Assembly: GCF_029227915.1 (NCBI RefSeq)
Contig: NC_079876.1
Location: 10,538,001-10,602,000 of the forward strand
Origin: Hydractinia symbiolongicarpus
Taxonomy: Eukaryota > Cnidaria > Hydrozoa > Anthoathecata > Hydractiniidae
Direction: 5' to 3'
Length of the DNA: 64,000 nt
This document shows, one piece after another, positions 34,815-46,929 of the stretch (position 1 is its first letter; every line of letters begins with the position of its first letter). Under the pieces are notes generated by a model. That model ran no database searches and had not been told where the DNA came from. It saw nothing but the letters and a program-made list of their open reading frames with translations. A program made the position numbers and the translations under genes.

Positions 34815-34884
34815 ATGCCCTGTTGGTCTAATGGCTACGACACTCATGTAAAGGAAAGATCCAGGTTCAAATCCTGGACAGGGC
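34815..34884 (+). tRNA. tRNA-like sequence, probably pseudogene
   Basis: A perfect 7-bp acceptor (GCCCTGT with ACAGGGC), a D-arm-like GTCTAATGGCTACGAC and a perfect T arm (CCAGG TTCAAAT CCTGG) are present. The segment between D arm and T arm is about four bases short, and I cannot form a normal anticodon stem, so the identity is unclear. It lies in the 300-base gap between two DNA transposons, so it could be a local insertion or a SINE head. Confidence 0.5.
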
Positions 34885-35285
34885 GTGAAAAAACCATTAT
34901 CTTTATCACCCACAACCACCACTTTCATTTATATATCACAAAATTGCCATGTTTAGAAAAGACAGTTATACTTGTTCGTCTTGTCATGTTTCAAGGAATC
35001 TTTTCAAAATAAGGGTCACAAAAAATTTTCGCTTTCGAACCTAGGGGACTTAGTCCCACGCTCCGCAACACTTTCTATATTGATTACATACTATACGCAT
35101 TGCTATAGACGGATTCGCGTGACGTCATTTGTTTATGTTTTTTGGCTACGCAATGCGCATGCGTAAATCATTGGAGTCAAAACAAAGTGGATCGCGGCCA
35201 TTTTGGTTGCTGTTTTGGCTTGAAAACTGTGCTGGCTGGGCAAGAGAGAAAGAAAATATTTATATTTTTGGAGATTATATCGAAG

Positions 35286-36748
35286 ATGCCTAGTACCTGT
35301 TGTGCTGTAGGATGTACGAATAGAAAAACTGAGGAAAGTAGCTTACATTTTTATCGAATTCCTCCACCTTCAAATCCTGAAAGAAGGCAGAAATGGATAG
35401 CAGCAGTTGGAAGAAAAGATTGGCACGAACTTCAAATCAACAATGCTAGGTTGTGTAGTGAACACTTTATTTCTGGCAAAAAATCTGAAAATAAACTTGA
35501 TCCAGATTATATTCCAACACGATTCTTTCATTTGGAATCCAATGAAAGAACATTCCATCAGAAAAAAAAAGATTTGAACGTATCTCTAAACGTCGCGAAG
35601 TTAAAGAATCCACTTCTTCTACTAGCAGCACACTCCAGAATGAGAATGAATTTATTGATGCTGTTGAACCTGATTTTGTTGATTTTAAAAATTTATTTGA
35701 ACTAGAAAAAAGCAAGACCAATGACTTAGCTGCTCAACTGGAAAAGGTACGCAAAGAAATGAAAACAGTTCAAGCAGACGTGGATTCAAAGAAGAAACTC
35801 ATCATTCAATGCCACAATGACTCAATTAGATTGACCCAAAATAATCGAAATTTGAAAAAGAAACTCAAGAAATTAAAATCTGAATCGTTTGGTTATGAAA
35901 GTATAAAGTCCAATCCAAAAAAACACCTCTTTTATACTGGCATTATAAGAGACATATTTCAATTGCTTTTCAAGCATTCGAAGTTACCTATAATTTCAAA
36001 AAAGTTGCAATCTGAAGATCACCTCCTACTGGTTTTGATGAAGTTGAGACTTGGTATCAAAAATAAAGATTTGGCATACAGGTTCAAAGTTGCTGAATTT
36101 GTGGTATCTAAAATCCTTCGCACATTGTTGCCTGTTTTTTCAAAGTTTATGTTGAACAATTTTTTTTCATGGCCTGAAAAAGAAGCTCTTCGGAAGAATT
36201 TACCTGAATGCTTTCGCAAAAAGTATACCAGATGTGTGTGTATTATCGACTGCACTGAGATTTTTACAGAACGTCCTTTGGGATTAAATGCAAGAGCACA
36301 AACATGGTCTAACTATAAAAATCACAACACCATAAAATATCTTGTTGCTTGCTCACCAACTGGAGCTGTCACTTTTATGTCTGGAGGATGGGGTGGTCGA
36401 GTTTCAGACAAGGAGATAACCGTAAAATGTGGGTTTCTTGATTTGATTGAACATGGGGACCAGGTTTTGGCTGATAGAGGTTTTACTGTTATGGAGGAAG
36501 TAGCTACAATGGGTGGTATATTAGAGATTCCTTCATTTACCAAGGGGAAATCACAGTTGTCAGGTGGAGAGGTTGACCACAGTCGTCAAATCGCCAATGT
36601 GCGTATTCACATTGAAAGAGTTATAGGAAGAATGAGAAAATTTAATATCTTGAATACGCTCATACCGCTAACTCAAGTTGATTTACTGGATGATATTATG
36701 GTTTGTGTAGCTGGATTGGTTAATGTGAGTCCAAAAATAGTGGCATAA
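35286..36748 (+). pseudogene. THAP-domain DDE_4 transposase, one poly-A frameshift
   Basis: ATG 35286 opens a THAP zinc finger: MPSTCCAVGCTNRK (C2), HFYRIP, RRQKWIAAVGRKDW, ARLCSEHFISG (CH) and PTRFF. The frame slips in an A-run at 35560-35569, then continues to 36748 through a basic coiled coil (about 35740-35880), an HTH (LLLVLMKLRLGIKNKDLAYRF), and DDE_Tnp_4 motifs: CIIDCTEIF (Asp 1), VLADRGF (Asp 2) and HIERVIGRMRKF (Glu). The length without the slip is about 487 codons, full for this family. THAP binds the ends and the DDE core cuts. A one-base homopolymer change is the only lesion, so an assembly error is possible and the copy may be young. Confidence 0.85.
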
Positions 36749-37097
36749 TAATTTTAGTATCTTCTTTTGTGAAGGTAGTCAAGATTTTCCATAAGCATTT
36801 CATTGGTATTTGTTTATTTGATAGTTTTTTTTTTTTAAGTTTCATGTCACACAAGAGATTCAGATTTACTTAGGGAAAAACAAATGTTTCTACATAATAA
36901 AGAATAACACAATTTTCTTTTACATGCAACTCGATTAGTGTCCTTATTTCAATATTAAAGAATATTACATATTGATAATACAGCATGGATAATCACAAAA
37001 GTCTACTTTTATATTTAATAAAACGTATATACAGTAATTTAAATATGTAAACATGGTCAGAGCTTTTCCTAAGAATATCACCAAAATCTACTCTCCT

Positions 37098-39102
37098 TCA
37101 TTTACTTTGTTTATTTTTGGTAATCTTTTTGCCTTTTGGTCCTACACAATCAGGACAAAACCATTGTTTATTTACTTGAGGTGTCCTGAGTACGTTGACA
37201 CATGCATAGTGAAACCATGTAATTTTACATTCAGCGTTATCACAAGCGATCATTGGCTTAAAACAGGGACGTTTGCAATAACAATACAGCTTTTGAGACT
37301 CATCGTTTGCTTGGTCATTTTTACGTGATACTAGCTCTGGAAGTATAATTTTGAAAAACACGCTGTCAATTTTTGCTCTTAGTGATTCACAAAATAATTC
37401 ATTTTTATCAACACATATTGATATAAAAATTTTTTGGACCAAACAAAAAAGTAGCAATAATTCCTTTCTGTCACCAACATTTGGAGTTGCATTTGAAAGT
37501 AATATTCATGGGTTTCCTTCATTTTGTCATAATTTGTTATTGGACAGTTTTTATGGGTCTTATAGTTTTCTAAGCCATGCTGAAAATTGAAGGGACATTT
37601 GATTTCTAGTAGCCCTTTTCCATGGCATTTACAAAACGTGAGGCCATCAGGACTTGCTCCAATATGGTGATATTTTTCATTGATATGAAGACCAGTAATA
37701 TCCACTGTAAAATTTTCATGCTTAGTTTTCATCATTTCATTAAAACTTTTGAAGGCTTTTGGCTCTGATTCTTTACCATATTTCATTGATGGAGTTGAAA
37801 TATTTTCATTGTATTGCATGATAGATTTTATTGTTGAAATTGCTGGTTTTTGAATATTACATGTATATGCTTTCTTGCAGTTGGATGAAGTGATTCTTCC
37901 AGCACGATAAAGCATCCATTTATTTGATTGGCTTTGGTCTTTAGTTATTTTAGTTAAATTATCATATTGTTTTTGATCTGTTTGTCCTTTGTAATTTTTG
38001 TAAAGTTTATCACAAACTTGTGAAATCTTTTGTTCACTGTAGTTCACACTACATGGGTCAAAAAAGCTGGTTAACAGTTCAGGCACAGTATTTTCTTCAG
38101 TTTCATATGCAGTATCTGTATCTTCACCTGAACTAGGGTCATCACGAAATTTGAGACTGATACATGTTAGAACTGCTGTATAAGGAGTTATTTGCTTTAG
38201 TTCTTTTAATATTGTAATTTGGGAGTCATGACAAAATTTAACAGGATCTGCACGACTAAATCCTTCAAGAGTTCCTTTGAATGGGCTGGCAATTTTAGGT
38301 AATTTCTCGTTCTTTTTGGGACGTTTAAAATTGATTTTATGTAAGGGTGCAGGATGGGCACGCTTTCTTGCCTTGTTCCATTCACACAGCTTACTAGTAC
38401 AAGCATCCTCTTTGTTGAGCTCAAGCTGAGTGCATGCTTGCAATTTGAATAGTAATGCCCCAGTGTGACTGCAAGCTGAACCGAGCCTGAAAGTATAAAA
38501 ATTTTTACTTCTTATTTGTTAGGATATATATGTATGATATAATACCTTACTCTGATTAATTAGTTTTAATTTTTATGTTTTTAAACATTCTATTTAATAG
38601 TGAAAGAAATGAGCAATATGAGCAATACAAATCATTTTTTATCTTATGTTTCTTACCCCGACATACAAGTACAATTGGCACTTAATATCCATCCACTTTT
38701 GTGTATGCAAACCCAAACTTCATAGAGAACTTCTTTCTGGCCTTGTCGTTGACTGGGTAAAACTTTAGTTTTGACAAAAGAAAAATTTTGGTGTTCAATC
38801 TTGTGAATATAAACTTGATGTACGTGTCCCAAAACAAAAAAGTTGTACGATTCAAGGGATTTGTAAGCTTTCATTTTGTCTTTTGTGAATTCACTTGGCG
38901 TTTCAATGAGATAGTTCCAAATATCAGGGTAACAAACATCAGGCAGCTGTTTAACATCAGTGGTCCAGTTACCCTCCTCTATGTTGAAAGGGTCTTCTAA
39001 AAGAACCTCATTTTCGAGTGTCAATTTTTTTTTATAATGCAAACGATCTTCTAAGATTAGTGTTTTAAAATACGGGGATTCTTCTTTCCATATTTCAACC
39101 AT
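37098..39102 (-). pseudogene. SWIM-YqaJ-PHD accessory protein, one intron, one frameshift
   Basis: The start is ATG 39102. Exon 1 ends at 38657 with donor GTAAGA. The intron is 38656-38487, and exon 2 starts at 38486. Joining them rebuilds a SWIM zinc finger across the junction: CTC in exon 1 and CSH in exon 2 (CxC...CxH). The YqaJ exonuclease fold follows: GRITSSNCKKAY, GKESEPKAFKSF, HHIGASPDGL, GLLEIKCPF and FQMQLQML, giving the D...ExK signature of this nuclease superfamily. Near 37437 a T-run shift moves to another frame, which encodes a PHD finger (CYCKRPCFKPMIACDN, WFHYACVN, QWFCPDC) and stops at 37098. YqaJ enzymes resect DNA ends. The PHD could read histone tails. Otherwise complete. 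Confidence 0.85.
38487..38656 (-). other. Intron splitting the SWIM zinc finger codons
   Basis: The donor GTAAGAAAC follows a phase-2 codon. The acceptor is TTTATACTTTCAG. The spliced frame gives an exact CxC...CxH SWIM spacing. Confidence 0.75.
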
Positions 39103-39608
39103 CTTCAATCACACTCTAATCCAAAAGGCGGGAATTTTCTTCTTTTTTTTGCTTCTCGAAACATAGTTGTTTTTTTTTTTGAAAAACGTGAGCATTTTTT
39201 AGACTCACGTGCACATTCAACTTTGAAGTGGAAAATGATTGGTTCCTAGAAAAAAAAAATCGCAATCATGTTTGACTCGATACCCCACACCTTTTCGTTG
39301 CAACCAATCAAAAGATACTATAAAGAGAAAATGATATTGTTATACGTAGCCATAATGATTGTTTTTATATTTTTCTGAAACCTTCGTCTTTACAATCCAG
39401 TAGAAAAAAAACAGAATCAAAACATTAGATTTATTATAGAAGATACAAGTCAGAGGGAAAACAAGCTTGTTATTTATTTCAGTATATCTGAGAACAAGGA
39501 AGAAGCAATTATTTATGCATTTCACAGCAAATCGCGGTTTGTTTTGACTCCAGTCCGCGTTGAGGCCTGGTAATGACAACAATGTGACGTCACACAGAAA
39601 TAGGTCTA

Positions 39609-40300
39609 TATACTGCTTTACTCGTATCCTGGATATCTTGAACAGTTGTATACCAATTTGGGCGCACTCTTTAGCGAAATGTAACTGGAGTTGTTTATGT
39701 TAAAAGTTTTTTTGCTTACGCACTCTAGGGTTTTCAGGATCCAGGAATAGACATAATCGTGTAGCAAAACTGCTATCGTCAATACTAAAGAAAACGGCGA
39801 AGAGGCGAAACAATCTGATGATGAAGTGATAAAAGTAGTAGTAGTAGTAGTAATATATATCGTGATAGATCATATAGATATGAAGTACTACATATGGAAA
39901 TAACCTAAAAAAGGCTTTCGAGCCATATGTACACTGTATGTAAACTCAACATTCATGATTACAATAATTCATTTTTCCGCACACACACAAAAAAAACTCG
40001 TTTAAATATATAACTATGTCTGGTAATAAATATATATAAATATTAGGTGATATGATAATAATATATTAACAGACTGTCTATATATCCGTAGGCGACCACG
40101 TGGCTAATGCGAAAAAATGGGTTAAAGGATAGTGTATTGACGGTTGAGTAAATTTGTGCAAAAAAAAAAAAAGAATATCTTGTAAAAAAGTAGAGGGGGA
40201 AGGGGGTTAGCGCGGGCAGAAGGGAAAACAATAAGTTAGTAAACAAAAGAAAGTAAAGCTACTAGTACAAAATATAATACAGTATTTACAGGTGTTAAAA
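39609..40300. other. AT-rich spacer with GTA microsatellite
   Basis: (GTA)n lies at about 39836-39852, plus short TATATA tracts. No gene. It ends at the 3' side of the next LINE. Confidence 0.5.
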
Positions 40301-40323
40301 ATTTAGATAAAAGTTAAGGATGT

Positions 40324-43300
40324 TTAAATGTCAGCTATTACTGATTTCAACTTTTCCGAGAATGTTGCTTTAGAGTAGTTACAGATTGTAAAACAGTATT
40401 CATTCCAATTTTTACTAGCTAATCTTGGTAGAGGAAATAGTTTACTATCAATATGGGGGAGAAACATACCTCTGCTTGCTGCCTGTCTAGTATGATGGTT
40501 ATGAACAGTGCTAGATTGTTTAAAAAGTTTGTTTATGTTACTTGGTAGCATATTATTTTGAAAGTTATACATCAATTTACATGATTCCGTAATGTAAATA
40601 TGTTTAAGATTTTGTAGATTTTTAATTTTTATAATTTTATTAATGACTTTATGAACCTTAGCGATTTGGACGTTAAGTTTGTCAAGTTTGGTATATGGAG
40701 ATCCCCAGGCAAGGTTACAGTATAATAAATGAGATTGCACGAAGCTGGCATATACATTAACGATGCTGGTATTAAATGTTTGACTTTATGCAATATGCCG
40801 ATACCTTGTGATGTTTTGATTTTTACTTGTGTTTCCTGTTCTTCCCAGTTTAGCTTGTCATCAATGTGTATACCTAGATACTTGACAACCTGTTTTTGTT
40901 CGATTTTAGAGCCCATGATTTTAATTAAAGGTGATTCTTCATCTTGTTTGTTCCTGAAATAGAGAAAATTTGATTTTTTAACATTGAGACTAAGAGCATT
41001 TGATATCAGCCATTCACTGATGTTGTTGAGTTCGTGATTTATGTCCTTAACAAGAAGATATTTGTTTTTTCGTTTTAGGAATAAGCAAGTATCATCTGCA
41101 AACTGGGTGACCTCCAAGACCTTGGATGCATTGCTAATATCATTGATGTATAATACGAAAAGTAGGGGCCCAAGTATGGAACCTTGGGGTACCCCACATT
41201 GTATGCTTAGTGGTGGAGATAAACTATTCAGAATGGAGACACTTTGCTTTCTATCTGTCAGATAGGATGCGAACCATTTATTTTGTATACCTCGGATGCC
41301 ATAATGATGAAGTTTTCTTAGAAGGATGGTGTGATCTACAGTATCAAATGCCTTTGCTAGGTCAAGAAATACACAACTGGAAGGTGTTTTGTTTTTCAAG
41401 GCTTGAGAGACTTTATTTATAACTTCAAAAATAGCATGATTTGTAGACTTGTGCTTTTGAAAGCCATATTGAGCGGTGTTAATAATATTAAAACAATCAA
41501 GGAATGATACCAGCCTGGTATGCATTAGTCTTTCTATAATTTTGTCAAAGATTGGCAAAATGGAAATAGGCCTGTAATTTTTCGCCTCATATCTGTCACC
41601 ACTTTTGAAGAGGGGAAGTACCTTTGCCAATTTTAGCTTGTCTGGAAATATACCACTTGAAAAGGACTCATTGACAATTTTACACAGAGGATTAGCTATT
41701 ATTTCATCAACATCTTTCCAAATTTTTATTGGAAAGTGATAGATGTCAATGGCTTTTTTATCATCAAGTGACATTATGGTGCTAGTCATCTCTTCATGTG
41801 TGACTGCATTACAGAAAAAACTGTCACTTACAGGATTTGTCAAAAAATGTGTAAAATGTTCCTTGGATTTTGGAAGTTTTTTTACTAAATTTGGTGCAAC
41901 ATTCACATAGTATTGATTGACAGCTGATGCTATGTCACATGGTTTTGTTAGAGTTTTACCATTTTGAATTATTGTTGTAGGATGGGCACTAGTTTTCTTC
42001 TTTCCCAGTATTTGATTTATTCCATCCCAGTGTTTTTTTATGTTATTTTTGTGTTGCTCAAAGAATCTTTTGAAATAATAATACTTAGCGTTCCTTATTG
42101 TGTGATTGACTTTGTTCCTCAGGACTTTGTATTGATGTAATATTTCTATGTTTTTGTATTGAATATATTCTTTATAAAGTATTTGTTTTTCTTTAATTAA
42201 ATCTAATATGTGATTACTTACCCATGGTTTTCTCAGTTGTTTGTGATCCTTTTTCTTGGTTTTCCTGAATGGTGCATGTTTATCTAGTACTTTGTTCAAG
42301 GTGTTATGAAAAAAGTCTTACAGGTCATTGACATTGTCAAAATTATTCAGTTTTTTGTTGATGTTTTCTGTCCGAAGATCATCTTTAAAAAGATCCAAAT
42401 TGAATTTTGAAAAATCTCTTTTAACCATTTTAAGATTATTCCTATCTAATGATTTTAGATATATAATTATGAAATTAGGGAGATGGTCTGTCACAGAATT
42501 GAGAATGTTTCCACTAGTGCATATATCAGTGATGTCATTGTAAAATATGTTGTCAATCAAAGTGTATTTACCTTTTTCACTAAGCCTTGTTGGTTGCGTT
42601 ATATGTGGAAGAAATGAGAAGTTCAACATAAAGTCTAGGAAGGTGTTTGTTTCAGAGTGATTATTGTAGTCAAGAAGGTTTATGTTGAAGTCTCCCATTA
42701 TAATTTGTTTCTTATTCTCTTTTTTTGTTTTTTCAAAGATTTCTTCAAGATTGTTTTTAAATTTGTCTATGAATTTTCCTGTCGGATGTCTATATGTAAT
42801 ACCTACTAGGATGTTCTCATTGTGAACATTCAGTATCTCTATAAATAAAATTTGGAACTCTTCATTTTCAGTACAAAAAGAGGTAGAAAGATCTTGTCTT
42901 ACCTTGTAGTTGAGATTTTCTTTTATATACAGCCCACACCCTGAGTTTCTAGTAGTACCACAACAATGTTCGTATACATGATAACCAGGTAGTGATTCAG
43001 GTTGTATTGTTGATCCATTCTGTTGCCAAATTTCAGAAAGTCCAATGATGTCAAATTTATGATCTAAAAGGTCAACTAGGTTGCACAAATTATTAATGTT
43101 TTTAGCAAAGGATCTTATGTTTGTATGTAGTATTGACAAGTTGTTTGAATTCATGTTGGCCTTCATACTAGGTTTGTGGAATTCATGAGTAGTATAGTAT
43201 TTGAAGTTGTGGACAAATGGTACAGATGAGTTCCCAGAAATAGGATTATCGATTGTCAAGACTGGTAGGTTTAAAAGGTTGTCAAACTGGTTGGTGTGAT

Positions 43301-43781
43301 AAATATTTAATTTACTTTGACAACGACAGTTTAACAAGGAGTTATAGGTGAAGTTGGTTAGTTCATCGTTAGTTATTTCTTTAAACGAAAGGGAACTACA
43401 ATCATCACATGACCACAATTTTAAGTTTAACTTTTTTTTATTTTTATATGTTATATTAGCACATCTTTGGTGTATATAATGTTTACCAGGGCTACAGAAA
43501 ATTAATGGACTTTTAATAACTTTGAGACAGAGACAGGTTTTATTAAGGTTAGGTGGTGGTATGCTGTTATTAGAACTCAGAGTAGAAAGTAAAGAGGTAT
43601 TTCTTTGTAGTTGAAATGGAAGAAAATTGTTCAGACATGGATTACAGTACCAATTGCTCTCACATTTGGATAAAATTGTGAGAGTTTTCTTTGTGAGTTT
43701 TAAACAGGACCTATGGAGCCATGTGTTACACAGATTACAGTATATACAGTCAGTCAGAGCAGTTTTGGGACAATATACGTA
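40324..43781 (-). pseudogene. LINE ORF2: two PHD-like fingers, APE endonuclease, RT
   Basis: The open frame starts right after a TAG at 43784-43782. It encodes a PHD-like finger (DCIYCNLCNTWLHRSCLKL, NWYCNPC), a second CxC...CDDC finger, then APE-type endonuclease motifs (LSILHTNIRSF, FDIIGLSEIW, IMGDFNINLL, SVTDHLP). A TAA at 42320-42318 precedes the RT: LPLFKSGDRYEAKNYRPISIL, VFLDLAKAFDTVDH (motif A), GVPQGSILGPLLFVLYIND (B) and FADDTCLF (C). A shift near 40735 leads to the C-terminal LLYCNLAWGSPYTKL domain ending at 40324. The first ATG in the frame is at 43418, after the fingers, so the fingers would need termination-reinitiation or a non-ATG start. Confidence 0.85.
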
Positions 43782-43790
43782 CTATAGTGT

Positions 43791-44641
43791 TCATTCATTG
43801 ATTTGATCATTTTGTTGGTTCTGGTACGAGTCATAATATAGCTTGTTTATTTCCTCTTTAGTTAGCAATGTCACTGTTTTTGAGTTCAAACTGTCATCTT
43901 TTTTAGCTTTTACTGATCCATGTTTTGTCCATATGTATTTATATAACTTGGTATTTTTGAGCTTCTTTCTCGCATGACTATAAAGATCTCCGTTTTTAGC
44001 TGTCAAACATTCGTTAATATATATGTTTGCTTTTGTGTCATTATATCCCAGATCTGCTGTTGTGATTTTTTTTGAGAACAGTTCATGCCGACAATTGTAG
44101 AAACTCTCTCTTTTTCCGGCTGTCAAACTTGACAATGATACTGGCATCTTTATCCTTTGATGTCCGATGGGATATGTCAATATCCCCAATCGACAAGGGA
44201 ATTTCCATTACGTTTGCTTATCTCAACAACTATTGCATTTGTGTCCTCGTCATTTATTCTTGGGATGCCCTTGATTGTCACCATCGTTCGTCGTCCATAT
44301 TGTTCCAGGTCATTTGCCTCGTCTTTAAGAGCAGCAATTCTATTTTCGAATTCGCGATTTTTGCTGTCCTGTTTTTTTAGTGTTTCATTTATTGAGGTGT
44401 CCTTATTCAGAATGTTGTTGTTTATTTTTTTCATGTTGTCAATTTCCTTTTCATGTTGGCATATTTTTCCGTTTATGCCAGCTATGTCTTCTGTCAAACC
44501 AACCAAATTTTTGTTTAGTTGGGAGATATCGTCTTTTATATTGTGAATTTCTGAAAACAGGGTTTCATATTTGCAGAGTTTTGCGATTATGAAGTTCAGC
44601 TTTTCATCAGTCGACATTTCAGCAATCTTATCCATATCCAT
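43791..44641 (-). pseudogene. LINE ORF1: coiled coil and RRM-like protein, one frameshift
   Basis: Starts MDMDKIAEMSTDEKLNF. A long heptad-rich coiled coil (about residues 15-110) is followed by LEQYGRRTMVTIKGIP, an RRM-like strand typical of L1/CR1-type ORF1. A shift near 44183 moves to the frame carrying NIYINECLTAKNGDLYSHAR and the C-terminal YKYIWTKHGSVKAKK. ORF1 proteins form trimers and coat the LINE RNA. Confidence 0.8.
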
Positions 44642-44832
44642 ATTGAGTTCAAGAAAAATAATAGTAAATAAGTAGCGATAATAACATCCAGTAACTATAT
44701 AATTGAGAAGTACTGATTGATTAGATAATGATTGATAATATGTTAGCTTTGAATTTTATTTATCACTCTTTCGTTCACCATTGTCCACGCACACGCTACT
44801 ACATCCGCCATGTTTTTTTTTTTGTTGTTAAA

Positions 44833-45544
44833 ACAACTGGGTGTTGTGATATAACTTGTCTAATGACGGCTGCTTAATTATTATAGAGGTAGTAACTGTT
44901 GAAATATAAACTTTATATATATTTGCAGAGTTGCTTCGACTGCTCCAATAACTTTATGACTCTATGACTCTAAAATTTACAAGACGTTCTCCTATTTATA
45001 TAATAAAGATAAGATATTCTAGAATGTTCTAGTATATTCCAGATGTTCTATATTTAGCACATTGTTCATTATTCACTAGGTAAGTATATATTGTTCTCTA
45101 TTTACTATTAGTAGTTTCTAGTATAGTTATCTTATTTCTGGAATATTCTCCAATGTCCCTTATATTTCTAGATAGTACACAAGATTCTAGAATGTTCTTA
45201 CGGCAAGAGTGCCTATTTTCAACAGTAACCCTCTGAAGATTCTGCATGATAGCAAAACCCTTCCTTTTAACAAGGATTCTTTTATAAAAAAATACATGAC
45301 TATTAAAGAGGAAGCGTAAAACAGTGGTGTGGCACAACACGCTAATAAAAAAACCATATAAAGACAACAAACAAAACAGGCAATTCAAACTAAATTCAGA
45401 CGCACACGTTAAAATTAATAAAACTTATTATGACGAAACTATCCTTTTACGGATAAATCTTACAATAATTGCTAACGGAACAAAGGTAAACGATAGCAGA
45501 AAACGATCTGTGTGCCAGGACTTGTGAACCTGGCTGTAGCTTTA
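44833..45544 (-). repeat. RLE-USP LINE 3' UTR, interrupted by a solo LTR
   Basis: CTTGTCTAATGACGGCTG at the left and GCCAGGACTTGTGAACCTGG (45516-45535) at the right are 3' UTR modules. AACCCTTCCTTTTAACAAGG and the intervening blocks match 30120-30400. The copy is split by the LTR at 44898-45224, and its other end stops where Harbinger-like debris begins. Confidence 0.65.
44898..45224. mobile_element. Solo LTR with 5-bp target duplication
   Basis: It starts TGTTGAAA and ends TTTCAACA, flanked by GTAAC at 44893-44897 and 45225-45229. Outside the duplication, LINE 3' UTR sequence resumes (AGAGGTA, then CCTCTGAAG). A TATTTATATAATAAAG block inside could serve as promoter or poly-A signal. The length is 327 bp, with no internal region. 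This is the product of recombination between two LTRs. The family (Gypsy or BEL type, by 5-bp duplication) is inferred. Confidence 0.85.
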
Positions 45545-46740
45545 AGGCGAAAGTCCACTTCGGTCGCATAGCACGACGTACTCGACGCACCGCGCTCATG
45601 GCGTGTGTGCGCGCTTCAGTGTCCAAAGTCCACTATGTATTAAATATGTGTGCGGGAAACGATTAAAGGTTACCTACGATGCTTTTAAAAGTTTATTTCA
45701 AATAAGTCTTTACTATATGTTATTAAAGAATTCACATCAGAATTTCCACAAAACATTCACAAAAGTCAAAAAACTACTAATGAAAACTTTCATCTCACAT
45801 CTGTACTAGCGTGCTTGGCGGCCATTAAAAACGGAAAATCTGCCGGTATGCCAAAGATCGAACGAGTTACGTAACAAAATGGTTAGAAATATTTGCAGCA
45901 CGCTCTTTCTGTACGAATGCTTTAGCAACAATGGTAATCCTGAAGAATTGGTTGAACGATTTCTTTCAGTTATTCATCACTCATGTAATCGACATTCGTT
46001 TCCTGGTATCTAAATGTGAGCATGAAAAGTATTTTCTTTTTAATGCACACTCGAAGAAGACATCGAAGAAGAAGCACAAGTGTAAAAACGATGTAGATGA
46101 ACTTTTAAAAATCAAGGAGAACGTTTTCTTAATTTTAAATTTAATTTCTATTATATGACGCCCAATTGTAAAAGTATCGTAGGTAACCTTTGAATGTCAA
46201 CAATTATGGCAGCATAGGATAGAAGAAGAATTTTGAAAAGAAGGATGTTACTTGTGATTATCTTACGAAGAAGATTTAGGCAAAGGGAAGGTAAATTGTG
46301 AAGACAACGCGGACGTACACGGCTCTGCGTATGATGGATTTTTCTTGAGAGAAAACAAAAAGGAGATTATCACGTATTAGTGAAAGAAACCATGCTTTTT
46401 GATCATCAATACTTCTTCAAAATGTTTCGAATGCGTCCAGAGTAATAAAGAAATTCTAAAATTCTACACCGGATGCCCATCTTCAAAAGTTATTCGATTT
46501 ATTGTTAAGCATTTTCGACCGAAACATTTAAAGCTCCGGTATTACAGACAATTCTGTAAAAACTAAACAGTATAGTCCAGCCAACTTGTTTTGTCAAAGA
46601 AAACCCAGTGCAAGCCGTTCTCTAAGGTTAGAAGATGAAATATTAATGACGTTGATGAGGATAAGACTTGATGCCCCTGTTGCTGACTTAGCTTTTAGAT
46701 TCGGAATATTGACTGGACATATGAGGTGACTCAGCTAGAC
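45545..46740 (+). pseudogene. PIF/Harbinger-like or THAP-DDE_4 transposase debris
   Basis: Scraps in several frames resemble this superfamily. FDHQYFFKMFRMRPE near 46400 resembles the PIF/Harbinger start region. HFRPKHLK lies near 46515. EDEILMTLMRIRLDAPVADLAFRFGI near 46633-46707 is an HTH_4 like that of the 35286-36748 transposase. No DDE residues remain. An ORF at 45931-46158 is Lys/His-rich and not recognisable. Confidence 0.5.
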
Positions 46741-46929
46741 ATTTTGGGTACCTTGGTTCAGGAATATAAGTCGAAACCCTTGTACCCTTTACAGAAGTCC
46801 TGTCCTACTCTCTCAGTCTGATTGTTTGTTTAATTTGTGTGCCAATTATCTTCTTGGAAAATTGAAGAATTGTGTTCTTTTATATGAGCATATTCATTAG
46901 AGGAGCAAAACCTCTAGAATTTCAATTTT

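Larger units (their letters stand above)
35106..39608. mobile_element. ISL2EU/IS4EU-type DNA transposon: THAP-DDE plus YqaJ
   Basis: The left end TATAGACGGATTCGCGTGAC matches the inverse of the right end near 39604-39610. Deeper sequence also pairs: GTGACGTCA and, at 35172-35187, GGAGTCAAAACAAA against its inverse at 39539-39552. TA flanks both ends. Two convergent genes fill the 4.5 kb, a THAP-transposase on plus and a SWIM-YqaJ-PHD protein on minus. This pairing of transposase and YqaJ exonuclease is the known hallmark of ISL2EU elements. Confidence 0.85.
40300..44660 (-). mobile_element. Nearly full-length CR1/L2-like LINE
   Basis: On the minus strand ORF1 (44641-43791) is followed after six bases by ORF2 (open from 43781 to 40324). 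Only four lesions are seen: a shift in ORF1, a stop and a shift in ORF2, and no ATG before the ORF2 fingers. Both ORFs are otherwise readable, so this is a young copy. The ends are not defined by visible target duplications. Confidence 0.8.

Noticed and set aside
37053-37328. Plus-strand ORF with hydrophobic segments
   Set aside because: It is the opposite strand of the PHD finger coding sequence of the YqaJ protein.
41210-41422. Plus-strand ORFs over 40700-41450
   Set aside because: They are antisense shadows of the CR1/L2-like reverse transcriptase, which shows full RT motifs on the minus strand.
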